Positions 50,957 through 57,940 of a stretch of DNA of 64,000 nt are shown here, piece after piece. A program made the translations under genes and the position numbers. Source of the DNA: Catellatospora citrea (lineage in GTDB: Bacteria > Actinomycetota > Actinomycetes > Mycobacteriales > Micromonosporaceae); NCBI RefSeq assembly GCF_003610235.1, contig NZ_RAPR01000001.1:992001-1056000 (forward strand), written 5' to 3'. Position 1 is the first letter of the stretch, and each line of letters begins with the position of its first letter. The notes under the pieces are model-generated. The model saw only the letters and a list, made by a program, of their open reading frames with translations, had not been told where the DNA came from and did no database searches.

Positions 50957-51642
50957 GCCGGCTGCTCGGCCAGCCGGTAGCCGCGGCCGTAGACGGTCTG
51001 CACGTAGCGGGCCTCGGCCGGGTCGTCCTCGATCTTGCGGCGCAGGTTCATCACGTGCGCGTCGACGGTGCGCTCCTCGACGTGGTTGTCGAAACCGAAC
51101 GCCCGGTCGATGATCTGCGCCCGGGAGAACACCCGGCCGGGAGCGGCGGCCAGCGCAGCGAGGATGCCGAACTCCTTGGCGGTGAGCGCGACCAGCCGGC
51201 CGCTTACCCGTACTTCGAACCGTCCTTCGTCGATCTCCAGGTCGCCGACGCGCAGGATCTCCTCCTTGGCGGTGCCGGGGCGGGTCCGGCGCAGCAGCGC
51301 CCGCACCCGGGCGGCGAGCTGCCGGGGGCTGAACGGCTTGGTGACGTAGTCGTCCGCGCCGAGGTCGAGGCCGACGAGGATGTCGTCCTCGGTGCTGCGC
51401 GCGGTGAGCAGCAGGATCGCCACGTCGGACTCGGCCCGCAGGATCCGGCACACGTCGAGGCCGCCGAGGGTCGGCATCATGACGTCGAGCACGACCAGGT
51501 CGGGCCGGTAGGCCCGGCAGCGTTCGAGGGCGGCGAGGCCGTCGCCGACGACCTGGACGCTGTGGCCCTCCCGTTCGAGGTAGACGCGGAGCAGGTGGGC
51601 CTGCTTGGGGTCGTCCTCGGCGATCAGCACCCGCGCGCTCAC
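50953..51642 (-). CDS. OmpR-family response regulator
   Basis: The protein is 229 residues. The receiver domain (1-120) has the acidic pair EDD, the phosphorylation site LVVLDVMMP (Asp53) and YVTKPFSPRQL with the conserved Lys. The C-terminal winged helix (about 130-226) has LTAKEFGILAALAAAPG and DAHVMNLRRKIEDDP. It pairs with the kinase at 49248-50888. It could bind direct repeats like the elements at 730, 3421 and 4514, but nothing links them directly. Confidence 0.95.
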   Translation of the reverse strand: MSARVLIAEDDPKQAHLLRVYLEREGHSVQVVGDGLAALERCRAYRPDLVVLDVMMPTLGGLDVCRILRAESDVAILLLTARSTEDDILVGLDLGADDYVTKPFSPRQLAARVRALLRRTRPGTAKEEILRVGDLEIDEGRFEVRVSGRLVALTAKEFGILAALAAAPGRVFSRAQIIDRAFGFDNHVEERTVDAHVMNLRRKIEDDPAEARYVQTVYGRGYRLAEQPA

Positions 51643-51862
51643 TGCGGCCTCCCGTTCTGCGAGGTACCGACCTTAGTCGCTGGTCAGCACGGGGGCATCG
51701 GCGTGGTCGGGCGCTTCATCGCGCTCGCATCGGTCCTTCATCGGTTCTTCACGCGATGGCGCTCGCACCACGGCTTCGTACATAAATTATGAATTATTCT
51801 TGACACACGCGCGTAACAGACCACAAGATCGTGGAAACCCCTTTCGCAGCAAGGAATCCGAT

Positions 51863-53935
51863 GTGAAACGACGTGTGCTCACCGGTTTGCTCTGCCTGGC
51901 CACCGGCCTGCTGATCGCGCCGCCGCCGGCCGCCGCCACAACCCCCGCGCCCGCCCGGCCCCGCCAGGACGTGCTCAGCCCCACCCCTTACCAGGGCTGG
52001 AACACCTACTTCGGCCTCGGCGGCGACTTCTCCGAACAGTCGGTGCGCGAGGTCGCCGACGCGCTGGTCGACCGCGGGCTCGCCCGGGCCGGCTACGACA
52101 TCGTGTGGCTCGACGGCGGCTGGCAGGACCCGCAGCCGCGGACCGCGGCGGGCGACCTGCAGGCCGACCGGACCCGGTTCCCCGACGGGCTGCAGCCGCT
52201 CGTGGACTACATCCACGCCAAGGGTCTGAAGGCCGGCATCTACACCGACGCCGGGCCGTACATCCCGGGCAAGTGCGGGCTCGGCAGCGGCGGCGGCTAC
52301 TACCAGCGCGACGCCGACCAGTTCGCGGCCTGGAAGTTCGACGCGGTCAAGGTGGACTTCCTCTGCGGCATCGCCGCGAACCTGGACCCGAAGACGGTCT
52401 ACACCGAGTTCGCCGCGGCGCTGCGCAACAACGCCAGCGGGCGGCCGATCATCTTCAACCTGTGCAACCCGGTGACCTCGCCGGACTGGGGCAACTACCC
52501 CGAGGAGCAGCAGTCGACCTACTCCTGGAGCTACGCGCCGGGCATCGCGCAGTCCTGGCGCACGTACACCGATGTGGGTTTCGTCGGTGACATCAAGTTC
52601 AAGGACGTGCTGCGCAACTACGACGCCAACGCCCGGCACCCGGAGGCGACCGGTCCCGGCCACTACAACGACCCCGACTACCTGGCGCCCGGACTCGGCA
52701 TGTCCGACGAGGAGTTCCGGACCCAGATGACGCTGTGGGCGGCCGCCGCCGCGCCGCTGGTCGTCGGCAGCGACATCCGCAAGCTCAGCCAGACCTCGGT
52801 CGACATCCTGACCAACCGCAACGTGCTCGCGATCAACCAGGACCGCGCCGCCGTGCAGGCCGTCCGCATCGGACCGGCGGGCACCACCGAGACGTGGGTC
52901 AAGCGCCTGGCCAACGGTGACCGGGCCGTCGTGCTGCTCAACCGCGGCGACAGCGCGCAGACGCTGACCGCGCAGGCCGCCACCACCGGCCTGGCCGGCT
53001 CGCGGTTCACCGTCCGCAACGCGTGGACCGGCCAGGACACCGAGAGCACGGGCACGCTCAGCGCGGCGGTGCCCGCGCACGGCGCGGCGCTGCTCCGGGT
53101 CGCCCCGGCCCGCGGCCTGCCCGGCGTGCCGCACGTGACCGCCGGCTACCCGCAGGTCACCCAGGTCAACGCCGTGGCACTGCCGGCCGGGGCCGCGCCC
53201 GTGCTCGCCGGTGGCGACCAGGCCCGGGTCGAGGTGCTCGTCCGCAACGACGGGCTGCTGCCCGCGCTGCTGCCCAAGGCGAAGCTGGCCGGTCCCACCG
53301 GCTGGACGGTGCGCGAGCTCGGCCAGGCACCGCTGCTGCTGGCACCGGGCCGCACCGCGACGTTCGCCTTCACGGTGACGCTGCCCGCCACGGCCGCGCC
53401 CGGGGGCGGCACGCTGACCGCCACGACGTCGTACGACGTGCTCGGGCACGGCCGCAAGCAGCAGGTGACCGCCACCCCGGTCGTGGTGGCGCCCGCGCCG
53501 CCGACCGGCTCGGTCGTCCTGTCGCACCACACCTGGATCAGCGCCACCAGCGGCTGGATGAGCCCGACCGTCGACCTGAGCGTCGGCGGCTGGTCGCCGA
53601 TCAGCATGCTCGGCACGGTGTACCCGACCGGCATCGGCGTCGCCACGCCGTCGACGATCCGCTACTACGTCGGCGGCCGGTGCACCGGGCTGACCGCGAC
53701 CATCGGCCTCGACGACGCGGTGCGCAACGTCGGACCCGAGGGCGCCACGTCGACGTTCCAGGTGGTCGGCGACGGCCGGACGCTGTACGACAGCGGCCTG
53801 CTGACCCGTGACGACACCCGCCAGCTCACGGTCGACCTGACCGGGGTACGGGTGCTCGACCTCGTCGTCGGCGACGCCGGCGACGGCGGCTACAACGACC
53901 GCGCCAACTGGGCGGGCCTGACCGCCACCTGCTGA
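51863..53935 (+). CDS. Secreted GH27 alpha-galactosidase with NPCBM-type C-terminal domain
   Basis: The protein is 690 residues from GTG 51863 (KRRVLTGLLCLATGLLIAPP signal). The GH27 barrel covers about 35-310: TPYQGWNTYFGLGGDFSE, YDIVWLDGGWQDPQPR, and the nucleophile loop DAVKVDFLCG (Asp near 172), with the acid likely in WRTYTDVG (Asp near 240). A beta domain (310-410), a NEW3-like domain (about 430-540) and a C-terminal NPCBM carbohydrate-binding domain (about 550-690: TVYPTGIGVATPSTIRYYVG) follow. It releases terminal alpha-galactose outside the cell. A GTG at 51863 rather than ATG 51800 is chosen for the signal peptide. It is monocistronic. Confidence 0.92.
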   Translation: MKRRVLTGLLCLATGLLIAPPPAAATTPAPARPRQDVLSPTPYQGWNTYFGLGGDFSEQSVREVADALVDRGLARAGYDIVWLDGGWQDPQPRTAAGDLQADRTRFPDGLQPLVDYIHAKGLKAGIYTDAGPYIPGKCGLGSGGGYYQRDADQFAAWKFDAVKVDFLCGIAANLDPKTVYTEFAAALRNNASGRPIIFNLCNPVTSPDWGNYPEEQQSTYSWSYAPGIAQSWRTYTDVGFVGDIKFKDVLRNYDANARHPEATGPGHYNDPDYLAPGLGMSDEEFRTQMTLWAAAAAPLVVGSDIRKLSQTSVDILTNRNVLAINQDRAAVQAVRIGPAGTTETWVKRLANGDRAVVLLNRGDSAQTLTAQAATTGLAGSRFTVRNAWTGQDTESTGTLSAAVPAHGAALLRVAPARGLPGVPHVTAGYPQVTQVNAVALPAGAAPVLAGGDQARVEVLVRNDGLLPALLPKAKLAGPTGWTVRELGQAPLLLAPGRTATFAFTVTLPATAAPGGGTLTATTSYDVLGHGRKQQVTATPVVVAPAPPTGSVVLSHHTWISATSGWMSPTVDLSVGGWSPISMLGTVYPTGIGVATPSTIRYYVGGRCTGLTATIGLDDAVRNVGPEGATSTFQVVGDGRTLYDSGLLTRDDTRQLTVDLTGVRVLDLVVGDAGDGGYNDRANWAGLTATC

Positions 53936-53941
53936 ACCCGT

Positions 53942-53982
53942 ACGGCCGCATCCGGGTGGTCACCCCGCCCGGATGCGGCCGT
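53942..53982. terminator. Bidirectional terminator after the GH27 gene
   Basis: ACGGCCGCATCCGGG (53942-53956) pairs perfectly with 53968-53982, 7 bases after the GH27 stop and 7 before the convergent gene's stop. Confidence 0.8.
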
Positions 53983-53988
53983 CGGCCG

Positions 53989-54558
53989 TCACCCGGCCCG
54001 CTGCCAGCCGGGTTCGCGGCCCGTCTTGCCGAGCAGGCGCGTGAAGGAGTCCGCGTCGGGAGCCGTCGGCACGGGCTCGCCGAAGACCTTCCACTCCCGG
54101 GCCATCGGCCCCATCTCGTCGACCATCACCAGCAGTTCCTCGACCGCGGCCGGGCTCGGCGCATACGGCTGCCCGGTCGCCACGGCCAGATCCCACGGGT
54201 GCAGCGTCAGGTCGAGCAGCGCCATGCGGCCGACGGTGGGCTGCGGCAGCCCCATCCCGGGCGAGATGCCCTCCAGCGCCGACTCCGCCGACCAGGCGGT
54301 GATCAGCTGGTCCGTCTCCGCGCCGAAGCGGGCGCGCCAGTCCGTGCCGAGCACGTCGGGCGTGTCGGAGAAGTCGGCGGCCTCGCGGCGGGCCAGGCCC
54401 TGGAAGTTGACGACGACCTGGAACAGGTGATTGACCAGATCGCCGACCCTGAACTCGACGCACGGGGTGGCGGCGCTGAGCTGCTCGTCGGTGATGCCCT
54501 GGAGCACGGGCAGGGCGACGTCGGCGGATTCCCGCAGTAGTTTCGAGATCGTGGTCAT
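53989..54558 (-). CDS. TIGR03086-family protein
   Basis: The protein is 189 residues from ATG 54558. LSAATPCVEFRVGDLVNHLF gives the metal-site His, and TLHPWDLAVATGQPY gives the HxWDLA motif, as in mycothiol-dependent maleylpyruvate-isomerase-like four-helix bundles. It is divergent from the AraC regulator at 54601 (42-base gap), which probably controls it. Its function is uncharacterised. A paralogue is at 25913-26467. Confidence 0.88.
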   Translation of the reverse strand: MTTISKLLRESADVALPVLQGITDEQLSAATPCVEFRVGDLVNHLFQVVVNFQGLARREAADFSDTPDVLGTDWRARFGAETDQLITAWSAESALEGISPGMGLPQPTVGRMALLDLTLHPWDLAVATGQPYAPSPAAVEELLVMVDEMGPMAREWKVFGEPVPTAPDADSFTRLLGKTGREPGWQRAG

Positions 54559-54600
54559 GAGCCGACGCTAACCAGCGGCACTGCGGAAGGTCTTGAACAA

Positions 54601-55401
54601 ATGCGACAGCCACGCCGAGACACCCGGGGCATCGTCGACCCCGCCGGGCTGCTGCGGCAGGTGCGGTTCCGGCGGCTCGCGCCCGCGGCCGGGCTGGCGG
54701 AGCTGGTCGAGCACTACTGGTTCATCGACTGGGACCTCGATCAGCCGTACGAGCAGCACGTCGTCGGGCACCCGGCGGTGAACCTCGTCGTGCTGCGACC
54801 GACGGCAGCCGACCCGGTGACGGCGGAGGTGTCCGGCGTCGCCCGGGAACTGTTCTCGATCAAGCTGGCGGAGCGGGGCTGGGTGCGCGGCGTGCAGTTC
54901 CGGCCGGGCGCGTTCCGGGCGTTCTCGGGCCGCTCCCCCGCGGAGCTGACCGGCCGGCGGGTGCCGCTGGCGCGGGTGCTGCCGGTCGCCGACCCCGGTG
55001 ACCGGCTCGCCGCCGCGGCCGACGACCCGGCGGCGGCCGCGGTGCTCGACGAGCTGCTGCTGAGCCTGCGCCCGGAACCCGACGAGTCCGTGCGGCTCGC
55101 GATGCGGCTGGTGGACCGCGTACGGCAGGACCGCGGGCTGCGCCGGGTCGAAGACCTGGCACGGGAGGCCGCCATGTCGGCGCGCTCGCTGCAACGCCTG
55201 TTCACGCAGTACGTCGGCATCGGAGCGAAGCAGGTGATCCTGCGCTACCGGGTGCACGGGGCGATCGAGCTGGCCGAGGGCGAGGTGGACTGGGCGGCCG
55301 TCGCCGCGGAGCTGGGCTACAGCGACCAGGCGCACCTGGTCCGCGAGGTCACGGCCGCGATCGGGGTGTCGCCCGCCGCGTACGCGGCCTCGCTGCGCTA
55401 A
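54601..55401 (+). CDS. AraC-family regulator with DUF6597-type N-terminal domain
   Basis: The protein is 266 residues from ATG 54601. The N-terminal domain (VRFRRLAPAAGLAELVEHYW, FSIKLAERGWVRGVQFRPGA) is the cupin-like part common in actinobacterial AraC regulators, and the C-terminal ~90 residues carry AraC HTHs (VEDLAREAAMSARSLQRLFT, AELGYSDQAHLVREV). It is divergent from the TIGR03086 gene and adjacent to the operator region at 55421-55469, though that site's palindrome is of TetR type and is unlikely to be its own target. Confidence 0.9.
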   Translation: MRQPRRDTRGIVDPAGLLRQVRFRRLAPAAGLAELVEHYWFIDWDLDQPYEQHVVGHPAVNLVVLRPTAADPVTAEVSGVARELFSIKLAERGWVRGVQFRPGAFRAFSGRSPAELTGRRVPLARVLPVADPGDRLAAAADDPAAAAVLDELLLSLRPEPDESVRLAMRLVDRVRQDRGLRRVEDLAREAAMSARSLQRLFTQYVGIGAKQVILRYRVHGAIELAEGEVDWAAVAAELGYSDQAHLVREVTAAIGVSPAAYAASLR

Positions 55402-55420
55402 GCCTGCCCGAAATCTCCAC

Positions 55421-55469
55421 TTGAGCAGTCGCTCAAACAGTCGTACAGTCTGTTTGAGCGACCGCTCAA
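55421..55469. promoter_or_regulatory. Two identical-type TTGAGC-N4-GCTCAA palindromes (TetR-like operators)
   Basis: TTGAGCAGTCGCTCAA (55421-55436) and TTGAGCGACCGCTCAA (55454-55469) are each perfect inverted repeats of six bases with a 4-base spacer. Their centres are 33 bp apart, three helical turns. They lie between the AraC gene and the SRPBCC gene, 15 bases before its start, and so overlap its promoter. Half-site and spacing are typical of TetR-family operators. No TetR gene is in the window. Confidence 0.8.
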
Positions 55470-55484
55470 GAGAGAGGCAGACCG

Positions 55485-56045
55485 ATGGGACGCGGGCTGT
55501 ACATCGAGGTGCACATCCGGGCCGACCTCGCCACGGTGTGGCAGTTCACCCAGGACCCGGCCCTGCACCAGCGCTGGGACGCCCGGTTCACCACCATCGA
55601 CTACCTCCCCGGCACCGACCCGCAGCGCTTCCGGTACGCGACCCGGCTCGCGCCCGGCCTCACCGTCGCGGGCGAGGGCGTGACCGCCGGCGAGCACACC
55701 CGCCCGGACGGCACCCACACCTCCGCGCTGCGCTTCCACTCCCCGCTGATGACCGGCTCCGGCTACTGGCGCTACGTGCCCACCCCCACCGGGGTGCGCT
55801 TCCTGACCGGATACGACTACACCCCGCGCTGGCCCCTGCTCGACCTGCTCATGCGACCACTCATGGGCTGGGCCACCGCCTGGTCGTTCGACCGCCTGCG
55901 CATCTGGCTGGAGGACGGCGTCCCACCCCGGCGCTCGCCGCTGCGGCTGCTCCCCCGCTGGGGCGCGCCGTCGGCCCGCCGCTGCCTGCGTTTCCCGCCG
56001 GACCGGACCGCCGGCCGCGCCCCAACCCTGCTGGAGACACTGTGA
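55485..56045 (+). CDS. SRPBCC/START-like lipid-binding-fold protein
   Basis: The protein is 186 residues from ATG 55485, with GAGAGAGG nearby upstream. It begins LYIEVHIRADLATVWQFTQD, the signature of polyketide-cyclase/SRPBCC proteins, with LHQRWDARFTTIDYLPG and a cavity of strands to about 150; the last ~35 residues are Arg/Pro-rich. It could bind a hydrophobic ligand. The stop overlaps the next gene's GTG (GTGA), so both are made together under the operators at 55421-55469. Confidence 0.85.
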   Translation: MGRGLYIEVHIRADLATVWQFTQDPALHQRWDARFTTIDYLPGTDPQRFRYATRLAPGLTVAGEGVTAGEHTRPDGTHTSALRFHSPLMTGSGYWRYVPTPTGVRFLTGYDYTPRWPLLDLLMRPLMGWATAWSFDRLRIWLEDGVPPRRSPLRLLPRWGAPSARRCLRFPPDRTAGRAPTLLETL

Positions 56046-56722
56046 ACTCCCTGTTCCACACCGCACTCGGCGCCGACTTCGACCGTCTGCACCCGCGCCT
56101 GCGCGAGCGCTTCGGCTTCACCAGCACCGACGGGCGCGGCTGCGTCGGCCACGGCGTCATGGACCGCATCTGGCGCGGACCGGCGTACACCCGGCCGTTC
56201 CTCGCGCTGGGCACGATGCGCAACATCATGTTCCCGGAGCAGGGCCGCAACGTGCCCTTCACCATCGAGAACTACGCCTACCCCGACTCGTACGGCCGCG
56301 AGACGCTCACCTTCGTGCGCACCTTCGAACTGCCCCGGCGACGCCGCCGGTTCGACGCCACGATGGTCTGGGACCCGCACCGCGAGGTCATCGTCGACTA
56401 CCTCGGCACCCACCAGCACATCGCCGCCGACCTGCACCTGCGCGTCGACCAGCAGGGCGGGCTGCACCTGCGCAGCGGGCAGATGCGCTTCCGCGGCCCC
56501 GGCGTCGACACGACCCTGCCCCCGGCCGCCACCGCGGTAGCCGAGGTCCACGAGCGGTACGACGACGAGTCAGACGTCTTCCGGATCGACGTGCGGGTCG
56601 TCAACCCGTGGTTCGGGCCGGTGTTCGGCTACACCGGTGCGTTCACCGTGCGCTACGTGGACACCGAGGCCACCCCGGTGCCCGCCTCGGTCAAGCCCTA
56701 CCGCGAGCAGGCCCGGTACTGA
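56042..56722 (+). CDS. DUF4166-family protein
   Basis: The protein is 226 residues from GTG 56042, overlapping the SRPBCC stop. LFHTALGADFDRLHPRLRER at the start, GRGCVGHGVMDRIWRG, and a beta-rich rest (FRIDVRVVNPWFGPVFGYTG) are characteristic of DUF4166, often paired with SRPBCC or NAD-dependent epimerase genes. No enzymatic motif is known. It may share a hydrophobic ligand with its neighbour. Confidence 0.85.
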   Translation: MNSLFHTALGADFDRLHPRLRERFGFTSTDGRGCVGHGVMDRIWRGPAYTRPFLALGTMRNIMFPEQGRNVPFTIENYAYPDSYGRETLTFVRTFELPRRRRRFDATMVWDPHREVIVDYLGTHQHIAADLHLRVDQQGGLHLRSGQMRFRGPGVDTTLPPAATAVAEVHERYDDESDVFRIDVRVVNPWFGPVFGYTGAFTVRYVDTEATPVPASVKPYREQARY

Positions 56723-56819
56723 CCGCTGCGACACGGCCGCGATCGCCGCGCCGGGTGCACACCCACGACGACCGGTTCGGGGGGTGCCGAACAGTTCCGC
56801 GTCGATCTATAACTACTGG

Positions 56820-57461
56820 GTGAAGTGGCCTCGTCTCCGCGTGTCACTGCTCTGCTGCGTGCTGCTGTCCGGCTGCATGCCGCAGGAGATCCCCGACCTG
56901 GTGCCACTGCCCACGCCGTCGACGGCGGCCGCCTCCCCGGCCGCCGGGCCGCTGCAGGCCGCCCTGCTCACCGCGGCGGACCTGCCCGCCGGGTTCGTCC
57001 ACTTCGACTACTTCGAACAGCCGACCAGCGGGGAAACCGGCTGCGCCGGCGACTTCGATCCGCCGAAACCCGACGCGGTCACCCAGTTCCGGCGTGGCGA
57101 GGCCGGACCCTTCGTGCACACCACGCTGACCCGGCTCAGCGTCGCCGACGCCACCGCGCTGATGCTGGCGGCGCGCCGCTTCACCGACCAGTGCCCGTCG
57201 TACACGCTGCGGGACATGAACGGCACGCTGTTGACGACCCGGGTCACCGCCGGATCGATCACCGGCCTCGGCGACGAGACCGTCGCGACCAGGTTCACCA
57301 CCACCGCCGACGGCTACCCGCCGTTCCTGTCCGACCAGGTCCTGGTGCGCCGGGGCGGGCTGCTGATCCTGCTCGCCCACAACGCGTTCTACCAGCTCGA
57401 CACCGCTGTCACCACGATCGCGGTCCGTGCCGCCGTCGCCCGCGCCGAAAGGTTCTCATGA
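56820..57461 (+). CDS. Lipoprotein, first gene of a membrane-peptidase operon
   Basis: The protein is 213 residues from GTG 56820. Signal RVSLLCCVLLSGC ends in a lipobox (LSGC). The mature domain is soluble with conserved-looking stretches: LPAGFVHFDYFEQPTSGETG (cf. PknH-sensor-like/lipoprotein folds) and FTTTADGYPPFLSDQVLVRR. No named family is confident. Its stop overlaps the next gene's ATG (ATGA). Confidence 0.75.
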   Translation: MKWPRLRVSLLCCVLLSGCMPQEIPDLVPLPTPSTAAASPAAGPLQAALLTAADLPAGFVHFDYFEQPTSGETGCAGDFDPPKPDAVTQFRRGEAGPFVHTTLTRLSVADATALMLAARRFTDQCPSYTLRDMNGTLLTTRVTAGSITGLGDETVATRFTTTADGYPPFLSDQVLVRRGGLLILLAHNAFYQLDTAVTTIAVRAAVARAERFS

Positions 57462-57940
57462 CACCCACCATCAACGACGCCGCCCGCTCGATCCTCGACG
57501 AGATCGCGCCGGAAGAGGTCGACCTGCTAGGCGTGGTATCGGCGGGGTTCTTCGGCAGCGAGGGCGGGCGGGACCGGGCGGTGCGGTCCGTGCTGGCGGG
57601 CAGCACCGGCGACGACCCGGTCGGGTTCGACGCCGCGACCGGCGCCGCCCTGCTCAGTGCCCTGATCCTGACCATTCTCAACGGGGTGACCTGCGAGGTC
57701 CTGGCCGCCGGGATCACCAGCCGGACCACCGGCTGGTGGCAGCGGCGCAAGCTGAGGCGGCAGCTGGCCGGCCGGGTCGCCGCGCAGGGCGCCGACACGC
57801 CGCTGCCCCAGCTGTCCAGCGTGGACGCGGCCGAGATCGGCCGGTTGGCGTATCAGCTCGCCGTCGAGTCGAAGGTGGATCCGGAACGGGCCCAGCGGGT
57901 GGCCAACCTGATCGCGGCGCGACTGACCCGGCCGGCGTGA
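57458..57940 (+). CDS. Small single-TM protein, second gene of the membrane-peptidase operon
   Basis: The protein is 160 residues from ATG 57458 (four-base overlap with the lipoprotein gene). A helical cytoplasmic N-terminus (NDAARSILDEIAPEEVDLLG) is followed by one hydrophobic segment (about 65-85) and a helical, charged C-terminus (QRRKLRRQLAGRVAAQ). No family is recognised. Overlap with both neighbours makes it a true coupled gene. Confidence 0.75.
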   Translation: MTPTINDAARSILDEIAPEEVDLLGVVSAGFFGSEGGRDRAVRSVLAGSTGDDPVGFDAATGAALLSALILTILNGVTCEVLAAGITSRTTGWWQRRKLRRQLAGRVAAQGADTPLPQLSSVDAAEIGRLAYQLAVESKVDPERAQRVANLIAARLTRPA

